DNA of 64,000 nucleotides from Arthrobacter sp. KBS0703 (GTDB lineage: Bacteria; Actinomycetota; Actinomycetes; Actinomycetales; Micrococcaceae). The translations under genes and the position numbers were made by a program. Where the stretch lies: contig NZ_MVDG02000001.1 of NCBI RefSeq assembly GCF_002008315.2, positions 806,001-870,000 of the forward strand, read 5' to 3'. The first letter of the stretch is position 1; each line of letters begins with the position of its first letter. The notes under the pieces were generated by a model. That model made no database searches, was not told where the DNA came from, and saw only the letters and a list, made by a program, of their open reading frames with translations. Shown here in pieces: positions 36,501-45,422 of the stretch.

Positions 36501-38403
36501 CACGGTAGTCGGGGTGGGCGACATGTCCGGTGACGTTTTTGGGAACGGGATGCTGCTCTCCAAGCACATCCGGCTGCTGGCCGCGTTCGACCACCGGCAC
36601 GTTTTCCTGGATCCCAACCCCGACGAGGCCAGTTCCTTCTCCGAACGGCAACGGCTGTTCGAGCTGCCGCGATCGTCGTGGGATGACTACGACAAGGGGC
36701 TGATCAGCGAAGGCGGCGGTGTGTACCGGCGCCAGGCCAAGTCCATTCCGGTCTCCCCGCAGGTCCGCGCGGCCCTCGGCCTGCCGGAGGACACCACCCA
36801 GCTCAGCCCGCCTGAACTCCTGCGGGCCATCCTCCTTGCACCGGCCGACCTGCTCTATAACGGAGGCATCGGCACCTACGTCAAGGCCAGCTCCGAGACC
36901 AACGCCATGGTGGGAGACAAGGCCAACGACGCCATCCGCGTTGACGGGCGTGACCTTCGCGTCAAGGTGGTGGGCGAAGGAGGAAACCTTGGCATGACCC
37001 AGCGGGGGCGCATCGAGGCGGCACTGCAGGGCGTCATCCTGAACACGGACGCGATTGACAACTCCGCCGGCGTCGACTGCTCGGACCACGAGGTTAACAT
37101 CAAGATCTTCGTGGACCGGATGGTCGCCGCAGGCAAGCTTGATGCCGGCGAACGTCCCGGGTTCCTGGCGTCGATGACCGACGAAGTGGCCCGTCTCGTC
37201 CTCGAGGACAACATCGACCAGAACATCCTGCTGCTCAACGACCGCCAGAAGGTGGCCGACTGGAGCCCCAGCTACGAGCGGCTGATGGACTGGCTGGAAA
37301 AGACGGCGGACCTCAACCGCGACCTTGAAGCCCTGCCTTCGACCGCAGCCCTCCGCGAACGCCTCGAACAGGGACAGGGGCTGACATCGCCTGAGCTGTC
37401 GGTGCTGGCCGCCTATGCCAAGATCGAGCTGGCGACGGCGCTGCGCGACAGCGACCTCGCCGACGACCCCTGGTTCCGGCGCACGCTTCGGGAATACTTC
37501 CCTAAGCAGCTCCGGGAACGGTTCGACGCCGAACTGGACTCCCATCCGCTGCGCCGGGAGATCATCGCCACCGTGGTGGCCAACGACATGATCAACATGG
37601 GCGGCATCACGTTTGTGTTCCGGACCATGGAGGAAACGTCCGCCAGCGAAGTCGCGGTGGCCAAGGCGTTTGTTGCGCTGCGGGAGATCTACGAACTGGA
37701 CATCATGGTGTCCGAGCTCAACGACCTGCCGGCATCGTTCCCCACCGAACACTGGAGCACGGTTCACCTCGACATCCGGCGGCTGCTGGACCGGGCGGTG
37801 CGCTGGGTCCTGGGCCAGGGGAGCGCCTCGCAGCCCATCGCCGACGTCGTCAGCGAGTTCAAGCCCCTCATGGATCCGATGCGGGCGCGGCTGCTCGACT
37901 ACCTCCGCGGCGATGACCGGTCACGGGTGGCGGCCTGGCTTGAGAAGGCACGGTCCTGGGACCTGCCGGACGACCTGGCCCACCGCTGGGCCGAGCTGTT
38001 TGAGAGCTTTGTCCTCCTGGATATTGCGAAGATCACCCACTCCCGCAAGGAGCCGGTGGAGGAGATCGCACGCGTGTATTACACGGTGTTCAACCGCTTC
38101 CACGCGGATTCCCTGCTGGAACGGATCAGCACGCTGCCGCGGAAGGACCGCTGGCAGGCGCTGGCCCGGGCCGCGCTGCGGGACGACCTGTACTCCACCG
38201 TTTCAGACATGACGACGGCGGTGCTTGAGTCCACTGCAGAAGGCCTGCCGGCCGAGGAGCGGCTCAAGGCGTGGGAGGCACTGAACGCGGAACAGCTGGG
38301 CCGGGCGAAGAGCATGTTCGATGAGGTCAATGCCCTCGAAGCCGACGATATGGCGTCGCTGTCGGTAGCATTGAGGCTCTTGAGGTCAATCGTCCGACGC
38401 TAG
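33550..38403 (+). CDS. NAD-specific glutamate dehydrogenase, large (180-kDa) type
   Basis: This enzyme oxidatively deaminates glutamate to 2-oxoglutarate and feeds carbon into the TCA cycle. The 1617-residue chain fits the large GDH class. A long N-terminal regulatory region has ACT-like segments and VVYIVTDDMPFLVDSVN near residue 75. The catalytic core is in the middle: GGLRWSDRREDFRTEILGL, then VPTGAKGGFFAKRLP with the catalytic lysine, then the dinucleotide fold with GVGDMSGDVFGNGM near residue 995. A C-terminal domain of about 500 residues completes it. I prefer ATG 33550 over TTG 33544 because GGAGG lies 10 bp upstream of the ATG and only 3 bp from the TTG. It is monocistronic or co-transcribed with pdtaS. 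Confidence 0.95.
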   Translation: MSSGSSVEDQSRSIGAEEGFFADYYEHLAEEDARAYPRELLTARADMHRQVGAIRQPGRANISISDETDRSVVYIVTDDMPFLVDSVNAELVRQNSAIHLVLHPMFVVTRNRQSNELVKVDRVPSNIGISSGDTAALPSLSHLIAQGDNASHMESWIAVEIGRASDEAKVQLKEGLERVLGDVRAAVEDWPKMRNKALQIAQGLDKVAHASQIAEIRQAQDLLRWLDEGNFTFLGYREYDLVNDAGEDVLELRENSGLGLLRAHDDTRQVQHLTDAGRRKAREKRALVITKANSRSTVHRPAYLDYVGVKSFDAAGNVNGEQRFIGLFATSAYTDSVKNIPIVREKVDAVLRSAGFPPDSHSGKDLLGILETYPRDELFQIEIPDLAATATGIQRLQERRRTRLFLRPDIYGRFMSAVVYLPRDRYTTNVRLRIEQELRETFHAESIDYEARMTESALARLFFRIRLPKGADVSHVNADALEKRLVRAARSWSEGISEVLRDRRADDGNKELAAIWAEAFPASYRVDYEVEDALEDIARFEKYGAAAERMTGATQERPGVHVYLPEGAGATLEEDARVKLYMLEPKSLSQILPYFHNLGLEVLDERPFEIETADRRDFFLYDLGLKYPAGVDPVSTGQLLADSFGAAVSGAVESDSFDRLVLREGMAWRQIIVLRAYAKYMRQMGNTNSFEFMADTLLSNPDVTRGLSALFAARFDPALTELERTERQEKVRAELSSSIEAVATLDADRVLRTFTNLIESTLRTNFYQDKPYVSFKLDPAGIEGLPFPRPKFEIWVYSTRVEGVHLRFGKVARGGLRWSDRREDFRTEILGLVKAQTVKNAVIVPTGAKGGFFAKRLPDPAADRAAWMAEGIESYKTFIRGLLDLTDNLVTTADGERLVPPADVVRHDDDDSYLVVAADKGTATFSDIANGLAAEYGFWLGDAFASGGSVGYDHKAMGITARGAWESVKRHFSELDLDTQSEPFTVVGVGDMSGDVFGNGMLLSKHIRLLAAFDHRHVFLDPNPDEASSFSERQRLFELPRSSWDDYDKGLISEGGGVYRRQAKSIPVSPQVRAALGLPEDTTQLSPPELLRAILLAPADLLYNGGIGTYVKASSETNAMVGDKANDAIRVDGRDLRVKVVGEGGNLGMTQRGRIEAALQGVILNTDAIDNSAGVDCSDHEVNIKIFVDRMVAAGKLDAGERPGFLASMTDEVARLVLEDNIDQNILLLNDRQKVADWSPSYERLMDWLEKTADLNRDLEALPSTAALRERLEQGQGLTSPELSVLAAYAKIELATALRDSDLADDPWFRRTLREYFPKQLRERFDAELDSHPLRREIIATVVANDMINMGGITFVFRTMEETSASEVAVAKAFVALREIYELDIMVSELNDLPASFPTEHWSTVHLDIRRLLDRAVRWVLGQGSASQPIADVVSEFKPLMDPMRARLLDYLRGDDRSRVAAWLEKARSWDLPDDLAHRWAELFESFVLLDIAKITHSRKEPVEEIARVYYTVFNRFHADSLLERISTLPRKDRWQALARAALRDDLYSTVSDMTTAVLESTAEGLPAEERLKAWEALNAEQLGRAKSMFDEVNALEADDMASLSVALRLLRSIVRR

Positions 38404-38435
38404 GCATTGGCCCGGCGTCGAAATCTGGAGGTGCA

Positions 38436-39905
38436 GTGGCAATCTTTACGGACCCCATCAGGGAACATGCTGATTTCGGGCCGGGGGATGCCGAGTGGCT
38501 GCACCTCCTGGTGGGCGACTGGCAAATGGTGGCCGACCTCGCATTTGCCGACCTCGCCCTCTGGTTTCCGCACCCGGACCACGGCTATGTGGCGCTTGCC
38601 CACGTGCGGCCCTCCACGACGCATACGGTGTTCCATGCCGACTTCGTCGGGGAGGGCATCCGGTCCGATCTCCAGCCGCTGGTCGACAAAGCGTGGGCCA
38701 GCCGCGCCATTGAGCGTTCCAGCGAGACCAACTGGAGCAGCGATATGGCGTTGCGGGTCGAGGCCGTGCCGATGGTCAGAAATGGCCGCACGCTGGCAGT
38801 GGTCACCACCCACATGGACCTCTCCAGTTCGCGGATGCCCTCCCGCCTTGAGCTGACGTACCGCCAGTGCGCCTACGACCTGCTCCGGATGGGCACCCTG
38901 GGCCTGTGGCCCGACTTTGCCTCACCCACGGGTTCCCGCCGCGGGGCGCCACGCGTGGGCGACGGCCTGATCCGCCTCGACGCCGAGGGGATCGTGCAGT
39001 ATGCGAGCCCGAATGGCGTGTCCGCGTTCCGGCGCCTCGGCGACGGCGAATCGCTGGAGGGCCGTTCGCTGGCGGAAGTCACCGCAGGATTGCTCAGGGA
39101 CCGGCGCCTGGTGGATGAGACCCTGCCGCTCGTCGTCACCGGCCGGATGCCGTGGCGCAGCGAGATTGAATCCCGCGGCGTCAGCCTGTCGCTTCGCGCC
39201 ATTCCGCTCCGCGACGAGCAGCAGCGGTTCGGGGCGCTGGTCCTGTGCCGCGACGTGTCCGAGCTGAGGCGCCGTGAGATGGAACTGGTCACGAAGGATG
39301 CCACCATCCGTGAGATCCACCACCGCGTGAAGAACAACCTGCAGACCGTGGCCGCTCTGTTGCGGATGCAGTCCCGCCGGATGGTCAGTGACGAAGCGAA
39401 GCAGGGGCTCGAGCAGGCGATGCGGCGCGTGGCGACCATTGCGCTGGTCCACGAGACGCTGTCGCAGGGCCTGACGCAGAGCGTTGACTTTGATGAGTTG
39501 ATCGGACGGCAGTTCCGTCTTTCGGCCGAGGTGGCGTCGCCGTCCCAGCAGGTCAGGACGCAAAGGTCGGGGGTTTTCGGTGAGCTTCCCAGTGACTTTG
39601 CCACGCCCCTGGCGCTCGTGATCAACGAGCTGGTGACGAACGCCGTCGAGCACGGACTGGAAGGCCGGACCGGGACGGTCTGGCTCCTCGCCGACCGCTC
39701 GGCTGGAGAAGACGGCGAGGAACTGCTCACGGTGACCGTGGCCGACGACGGCGTTGGTTTGCCGGACACGCCACACGTCGAGGGCCTTGGGCTTCAGATT
39801 GTCCGCACTCTGGTCACCAGTGAGCTGGGGGGCACCATCCAGTGGAAGGCCCGTGAGGGAGGCGGGACGGCGGTCCAGATCATCCTCAGCCTCGCAAGCC
39901 GCTGA
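38436..39905 (+). CDS. Sensor histidine kinase PdtaS-like (HisKA_2)
   Basis: The 489-residue soluble kinase of the PdtaS type usually signals to an ANTAR-domain antiterminator (PdtaR), which is not in this window. The N-terminal GAF-like region (residues 1-145) and PAS region (about 165-275) are followed by the HisKA_2 phosphoacceptor box EIHHRVKNNLQTVAALL near residue 290. An HATPase domain follows, with NELVTNAVEHG and ADDGVGLP. No membrane helix is visible. GTG 38436 has GGAGG 7 bp upstream. Beside it, convergent, lies whiB1, as in M. tuberculosis Rv3220c-Rv3219. Confidence 0.92.
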   Translation: MAIFTDPIREHADFGPGDAEWLHLLVGDWQMVADLAFADLALWFPHPDHGYVALAHVRPSTTHTVFHADFVGEGIRSDLQPLVDKAWASRAIERSSETNWSSDMALRVEAVPMVRNGRTLAVVTTHMDLSSSRMPSRLELTYRQCAYDLLRMGTLGLWPDFASPTGSRRGAPRVGDGLIRLDAEGIVQYASPNGVSAFRRLGDGESLEGRSLAEVTAGLLRDRRLVDETLPLVVTGRMPWRSEIESRGVSLSLRAIPLRDEQQRFGALVLCRDVSELRRREMELVTKDATIREIHHRVKNNLQTVAALLRMQSRRMVSDEAKQGLEQAMRRVATIALVHETLSQGLTQSVDFDELIGRQFRLSAEVASPSQQVRTQRSGVFGELPSDFATPLALVINELVTNAVEHGLEGRTGTVWLLADRSAGEDGEELLTVTVADDGVGLPDTPHVEGLGLQIVRTLVTSELGGTIQWKAREGGGTAVQIILSLASR

Positions 39906-39941
39906 GGCGAGGGCCCCACTGCGCGTAAAGCGCACAAAAAA

Positions 39942-39976
39942 GCGACGGCCGCGGACCTTTGGTCTGCGGCCGTCGC
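39942..39976 (-). terminator. Terminator of whiB1 (may also stop pdtaS)
   Basis: A 16-bp stem (39942-39957 with 39961-39976, one G-T pair) and a 3-nt loop have an A6 run on the left, which reads as U6 for the leftward whiB1 transcript. The rightward side lacks a T run. Confidence 0.85.
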
Positions 39977-39995
39977 CGTAGTGTTGACCTGCCGC

Positions 39996-40244
39996 TTAGG
40001 AAGCGCGGCGGGCGCGGGCCGCGCGGCGCTTCAGCGCACGGCGCTCGTCCTCGCTCATGCCGCCCCAGACACCGGCATCCTGGCCCGACTCCAACGCCCA
40101 CTGCAAGCAAGTGTCCACGACGGGGCACCTGCGGCAAACGCTCTTGGCCTCCTCAATCTGGAGAAGCGCCGGCCCGGTGTTGCCGACCGGAAAGAAAAGC
40201 TCCGGGTCCTTGTCGAGACAGGCTGCGCGATTACGCCAATCCAT
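39996..40244 (-). CDS. whiB1: WhiB1-type transcriptional regulator
   Basis: The 82-residue Fe-S cluster protein is an essential, NO-responsive regulator that binds the sigma factor in mycobacteria. The four cluster cysteines are Cys9, Cys37, Cys40 and Cys46, in the pattern C-x27-C-x2-C-x5-C. The turn GVWGGMSEDERR and a basic tail (RRAARARR) follow. The start MDWRNRAAC matches WhiB1 length and N-terminus closely. It is convergent to the pdtaS-like gene, the same arrangement as in mycobacteria. Confidence 0.95.
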   Translation of the reverse strand: MDWRNRAACLDKDPELFFPVGNTGPALLQIEEAKSVCRRCPVVDTCLQWALESGQDAGVWGGMSEDERRALKRRAARARRAS

Positions 40245-40285
40245 GCTGATCAGTCACTCCATTCCTGGGAAGTCATTTGCCACTT

Positions 40286-40299
40286 GTGAAAATATTCAC
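40286..40299. promoter_or_regulatory. Palindrome in the whiB1 leader
   Basis: GTGAAAATATTCAC has perfect 5-bp arms around AATA. It is a possible operator or part of the promoter. Confidence 0.3.
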
Positions 40300-40477
40300 T
40301 AGGGCCTACATAGGAAAGGGGCCCTGAGGGCCCCCTTGGTCATCTGGATCAAGCGTTTCATGTTAACGCTGTGTAAACAAGGGGTACTGGTGCACGAAAT
40401 CCCCCGGAAGCGTGAGCGATGCATCACACCTGCAATACGCCGGAGGGCTGCCCCCACCGTCAGTTGACTATGTCGGG

Positions 40478-40483
40478 TAGGGT
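40478..40483 (+). promoter_or_regulatory. -10 box TAGGGT placed for a leaderless transcript
   Basis: TAGGGT ends 6 nt before GTG 40490 and no Shine-Dalgarno sequence is present. The nearby TTGACT is too close (8 bp) to be its -35. Confidence 0.35.
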
Positions 40484-40489
40484 GCCAGT

Positions 40490-40987
40490 GTGTCAAGACC
40501 CCCAGCAGGCCCCCCCGAACCGTCCCCCGAGCCCGAAGGCAGCGGCTTTTCCGACCGCGAAAGCGGGCCGGAGCGGCCCGCGACTGCCGGGGAAAGGCCG
40601 AGGGCAGTCGCGCTAATTGCGGCGATTATCGCAGCCGAAGCCGCGGCGCTGTTGGTAGCCGCCGCCTGGTACGGTTTTCAGCTCGTGGCCGGAGCGCCGG
40701 TCCTGTCCTTCTGGGGAGCCGTGTTTACGCTTGCCCTGCTTTTGGCATTCGCTTCCTGGCTGTGTGCCGTTGCGGTGTTTCTGTTCCGCGGCTTCCGCTG
40801 GCCCAGGGCTGGTGCACTGGTGGCGCAACTGTTCGTGCTGACCGTCGGCTTCCCCACTCTGACGGGTGGTTACCCGGTGGCAGGGGCCGCGATGCTCATC
40901 CCGGCGGCGGCCGCCATTGTGCTCCTCTTCGACAAGCGCGTGGTCCGCTTCGCCTCCCGTCCCGCAGGTGCGCCTCCCGCGCTTTGA
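40490..40987 (+). CDS. Small multispanning membrane protein, uncharacterised
   Basis: The 165-residue protein has a hydrophilic Pro/Glu-rich N-terminus (about 37 residues) and then four hydrophobic helices (ALIAAIIAAEAAALLVAAAW, FWGAVFTLALLLAFASWL, LVAQLFVLTVGFPTLTG, VAGAAMLIPAAAAIVLLF). The basic C-terminus ends FASRPAGAPPAL. The topology resembles small actinobacterial integral membrane proteins encoded beside other genes, but I do not recognise a family. It starts at GTG 40490, probably leaderless, and converges on the EssC-like gene with a 69-bp gap. Confidence 0.75.
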   Translation: MSRPPAGPPEPSPEPEGSGFSDRESGPERPATAGERPRAVALIAAIIAAEAAALLVAAAWYGFQLVAGAPVLSFWGAVFTLALLLAFASWLCAVAVFLFRGFRWPRAGALVAQLFVLTVGFPTLTGGYPVAGAAMLIPAAAAIVLLFDKRVVRFASRPAGAPPAL

Positions 40988-41056
40988 GCCCGGGCAGGCA
41001 CAAGGGCCGGTACGGCGACGGCGCCGGCGATGAGTCCCGGCTGATGCAGCTTTGCC

Positions 41057-44000
41057 TTAACCGCCCGCCAACGGCTCTCCGGCGGACACGTCCTCGGGAC
41101 GGCTCGCGGCAAGCTGGACCGCCATTGCCCTGCCGTCCGCGAGGAGGAGGGCGCGGCCCGGCGGAGGGTCCGGTTCCAGCTCGTACCTCAGCCCGAAAAG
41201 GTCGCCGTCCATGGGACTGCGCGGCCCAATCAGGATGCCGCTGCCGCAATTGCGGGCGGCCAAGGCTAGCGGGACGCGCTGCACAAGGGCCGGGCCGAAG
41301 CCGGCAGCCATGATGACCGTCCGGCCCAAAGCGTTCAGCTCCAGCAACAGCTGGTGGGCGGCGGCGGGCAGCAGATCCGCGTCGTCCACGAGCAGTACCG
41401 CATCCCGGGCGAGGAGGCCCTTGGCGGCCGCGGCGCGGGTCTCCGCCCAGAAGTCGGCCGGGTCCACCTCCGGGGCCGGGAGGACCCAGCCCGCCGTCCC
41501 CGGATTGAGGGCCTGGACCGCACGCAGGAATGAAGACTTCCCCGAACCGGCCGCACCCAGGACGGCAAGGACGCCGCCGCACGGAACGCGTACGAAGGCG
41601 GGAGCCAGCTCGTCCCCGCCCACGCCGACACACAGTTTCAGGTTTCGCGCCCGCCCCGATGTTCTCGCGTCAGGCCGGTCCGGAGCGGAAATTCCCTCCG
41701 GCCCGCCGATCCGGGCGAGCAGTCCGGCCAGCGAAACTTGCAAGGGGAGGGGCTCCACCCTGAAGGGCCTCGTGCGGGGGGACTCCTGCGGCGGGGCCTC
41801 TTGGCCGGGCGGGCCATCCCGGGTGTAGAGCTGGCAGACGCCCTGCCGGTTCCCTGCGAGCGCACCGACCGCGACGGCACGGCCGGGCACCGCCGGAATG
41901 TCAGGCATCCGCGGCCACGCCAGCCTGCTCTCTTCGCTGGCGCCCCTCGGAAAGTAGATCCGGTTGGAGACGGCGGAAAAGAAGCGTGCGGTCACGAGCT
42001 CACGGTCCCCTGAAACGATGACGGCAACGCCGGCGCCCTGCCCGTCCCGGACCAGGCCGTGAACCAGATCCTCAGCCCAGATCAGCGGGCCCGCCCGCAA
42101 GGCGGAAACCCACGAACCCCAGCCCGAAATGGCCAGCACCAAGGGAACCGCCGGTGTGGCCGCCGACCGGCTCAGCCGCCGTGACACTTCGTCGCTCAGC
42201 CGTTCCAGAACGCGCACGCCACGGCGCAAATCATGGAGGTTGACCACCGCGCCGGCACGGCACGAGGACGCCAGCGCGGCGAAAGAACCGTCGGCATCGA
42301 GGACATACAGGTGCGACTCCGTTGGGTGCGTCAGGAGCTGATCCAATGTGAGGGACAGTGCGTCGCCGGGATCAGCGCAGCTGCCGCCGATCAGGGCCAG
42401 GTGTCCGTCGCTGCGGGGACGCCAGTTGAGGCCGGCAAGTCGCTGTTCTTCAGGCAGGTCCAGCCAGCCCAGCTCCAGGCACCAGCGGTCATCCCGAGTG
42501 TCCGGGGCATCCGGCCGATGACCGCCGGGCCCCGCGCCCGGAGTCCGGGCCGGTGCCCGTGGCGGACAGGGCAGCACGTCAGGCAGCGGCATAGCCACGG
42601 GGCTGCGCACGGCTGCCCCGCCCAACGTTTCCCACAGCGAACGGGTCACCGCCGCTATCGGCGCCACTGCAGCGGCCGGTGCCTGCGGCGGTGCCGCATT
42701 CCCGTCGCCGGCAGCCGCGGAGGAGGGCATCTCCAGCGCCTCGCTGGTCAGCAGCACGGCGACATCGCAATCACTCCCATCGGGGAGCCCGGCTGAGAGA
42801 CTGGCCGACTGAAACTCCTCCGGTGCTTCGGTTGCGCGCGCAAGAAAGGCCCGGCCGGGCGTTTCAACAGCAATACCGGCGGCGGCGTTGGTTCCTATGA
42901 CGTCGGCAGACTCATGGGCGGACTGTACGCGGAGGGCGATGCTGGTTGTGACGTTGGCACGGATGTCAGCCGTGAGCGCGCCCTGCGGCCGCTGGGTAGC
43001 CATGACCAGATGAATCCCCAGTGACCGGCCGATGGCGGCGATCCTCATCAACTCGCTCAGGGACAGCGGCGCATCCTCCACGAGAATCCGGAACTCGTCG
43101 ATGATGAGGATCAGCTGGGGGAGGGGGTGCTCGTCGGCCGCTTTGGACAATCGATAGGCCGCCAGGTCGGGGGCAGCGGCCGCGGCCAGCGCTTGTTCCC
43201 GGCGGCGGACCTCGGCACGCAACGACACCAATGTGCGATCGAGTTCGCTCCTGGTGAGGTCCGTGAGCATGCCCACACAGTGGGGCAGGGCCGTCAACGG
43301 GCCCAGCCCGGACCCGCCCTTGAAGTCGAAGAATAGGACGTTCACGCGGTCCGGCGGGAAACTCAGGGCCAACGCGGCGGCGAGCGTACGGAGCAGCTCC
43401 GACTTCCCGGATCCGGTGGTGCCCGCGATGAGCACATGCGGACCGTCAGCCTCCAGATCCAGGATGCGGACGCCGCCGGCGCCTGTCTCTTATACACATG
43501 CGACCGATGGGGACACATCTAGATGTGTATAAGAGACAGGCATCAGCCTGCCGCTCGCCCAGCGCCGGGCCGTTCCGGCCTCCGACATGTCGAGGATGTC
43601 GGTGAGCGGACAGGCGGCCGGCAAGGTCGCGCCGCTTCGCGGGGCACCTCCCAGGGCATGGCCGGATTGCCGGCAGTAGCGGTCGAAGACATTGAGCGGC
43701 ACAAGATCGGGAACGAACCGCCGCGTTGATCCGGGGGAGCGGAACAAGGCCCTGCGCTCGCCGAGTTCAATATCGGTGTCCGCCGGCAGCACAGGGCGGT
43801 CGGCGAAGTGAACCACCCGCCAGCCATGGCGGCGCGCGCTCTCGATGAGTCCGGCATCTGCACTGCTGGTCGTCCGGCTGCCGGCGATCAGGAATACACC
43901 CGGAGGGCCGGCCGCTGCGGAATCCACCGCCAGGACCGCCGCGGTGATCCCTGCTGCCGCGTGCAGGGTGACAGCGGGCAGGTACCGCGCCGTCAGCGGC

Positions 44001-45181
44001 ACCAGGCCGGGCGGGCCGTGAACCACAATCCGGGTCCCGCTGGCCCGCGGATATCCGGTGAGCTGCATGAGGAAGGAGCGCATCATCCCCTGCGCTTCAG
44101 CTTCCGGTCCCCGAACGGTGACCAGTGGAACCTCGGGATCCAGAAGTAGCGGCACGGCTCCGAGGCACGGCAGCTGGAAGTCCGGGTCCTCTGGCTCAAA
44201 CCGGATGTTCGCCGGTTGGTCTGCCGTTCCCAGCCGGAGCCAGACGCCGGAGGCTGCCCGTTCGGCGCCTGCCGGTTCCTCCGCACCGGGCGAGTACAGG
44301 GCCAGCTCCGCGGCGGACGGCGCGGACCGCCGTCGTCGTTCCGTGTCTTCTGCCGCTGCCGCCGAAATTGCCGACCGCAATTCGCGGCGCCGCCGCCTGC
44401 CCGCGACGACCGGGACCATAACCGTCACGGCCGATATGGCGGTGAACGCCAGGAACATCCACATCCCGGTCGCCAGCGCCAGCCCCAGCCCGAGGGCGAC
44501 GGGCAACCCGGCGGCGAGGAGGAGTGCGGCCCGGCTGCTCTGCTCAGTTGCGCGCGGTACCTTCAGGGGTTCCGCCACCGACAGTCCGGCGGAGCCCAGA
44601 TGCGAGCCCGGTGAACCCGGCGGCCGTGCAACCAGGACTGACAGGGTCGAGTTTCCGCACCGGATGAGCGAGTCGGTGGAAATGACGGCGTTCCTGACGC
44701 GCTTGCCATCCACCTCCGTCCCGTTGACGCTGTCAAGGTCCAGGAGGGTCATGGCCGTGTCCGAAACGTCGATCCTGGCGTGCTCCCTTGACAGATCCGG
44801 ATCCGGGATCGTCACCTCCGCGTTGGTGCGTCCGATCTGGTAGCTCCCGCGGCGCAAGGGCAGAATCATTCCTGCAGCCGGGCCGCTGTGCACGGCCAGC
44901 AACAGTGCAGGGGAAGCGTCCGACCCTGGCCAGGGCCTCGGCCTCGCCCGCCTCTGGCCGCCGTCGACGAGGACCGCCCCGTTGACGAGGGGGACCTCAC
45001 CGACCGTCATGGTGCCGAGCGGCAGGCCATTCACCGTCAGATCCCGCGTTCCGAAGGCGTGCGCCACAGCGCGGTCAAGTTCGGCGCCCGGGCAGCCGGG
45101 CCGTACGCGGACGGTCAGTTCCACGGCCGCGTCGGAGCGCTCCGCCGCCGGGCCGCGGACCAAGGTGCAGTGCAGGGTCAC
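41057..45181 (-). CDS. FHA-FtsK/SpoIIIE ATPase, EssC/EccC-like, interrupted by adapter artefacts
   Basis: This is a large ATPase with the layout of type VII secretion motor proteins of the EssC kind. From GTG 45181 (GGAGG upstream) the chain has a ubiquitin/FHA-like N-terminal region. An FHA domain follows (IGRTNAEVTI, SREHARI, VNGTEV; about residues 105-185), then two helices near residues 220-265. The first ATPase has AGTTGSGKSELL and LILIIDEF. The second looks degenerate (GGSCADPGDA). The third has VLGAAGSGKSSFL and AVLLVDDAD. Adapter sequence at 43483-43539 splits it ahead of the first Walker A. The real length is roughly 1370 residues. No WXG100 substrate or other T7SS genes are in the window, so its export role is inferred from architecture. 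Confidence 0.85.
43483..43539. other. Compound Nextera junction (two partial adapters around about 13 genomic bases)
   Basis: 17 bp of one mosaic end (43483-43499) are followed by 13 non-adapter bases (43500-43512), then a nearly full junction (43513-43539). The 13 bases read as the -frame sequence for Pro-Ile-Gly-Arg, a plausible fragment of the interrupted protein. Confidence 0.95.
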
Positions 45182-45422
45182 CGCGTGGTCCTCCGTTCTT
45201 CGGCCAACTTGTGCCCCACGCTAACGCCGCCGCTGCCGGGACGGCGCGCCTGGATCCGGCTATGTGGATAACCGTGCGGAGCACCTCGCTGCAGCCAGCG
45301 GGCCCTGGCGACGGGGAGTAGCGGAGTCGGCGGAAGGACTGGACAGCGGATAGTGTTAAGCAAAACCGGGTGCGGCGGCGTGGCTGCCGCCTGCCAGTCA
45401 TGAGAGAAAAGGCACCAGAATC
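45182..45422. other. Divergent intergenic region between the EssC-like and nucleotide-sugar dehydrogenase genes
   Basis: This 241-bp region holds a perfect DnaA box in the - orientation at 45263-45271 (TGTGGATAA on the + strand). A TAGTGT hexamer lies close to the dehydrogenase gene. I found no confident promoter pair. Confidence 0.5.
45263..45271 (-). promoter_or_regulatory. Perfect DnaA box (TTATCCACA on the - strand)
   Basis: Exact match to the 9-mer consensus in the divergent region between the EssC-like and dehydrogenase genes. Single box, so probably a titration or regulatory site rather than an origin. Confidence 0.45.

Larger units (their letters stand above)
40245..40489. other. Divergent intergenic region between whiB1 and the small membrane protein
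   Basis: This 245-bp region holds a GTGAA-N4-TTCAC palindrome at 40286-40299, 42-55 bp upstream of the whiB1 ATG. It also holds a GC hairpin with 7-bp arms at 40318-40334 and a TTGACT at 40464-40469. The long AT-rich stretch next to whiB1 probably contains its promoter, but I could not assign boxes. Confidence 0.45.

Noticed and set aside
35827..37767. 646-codon open frame on the - strand opposite the glutamate dehydrogenase
   Set aside because: High GC makes long antisense frames common; the + strand has clear GDH motifs and the antisense protein has no domain pattern.
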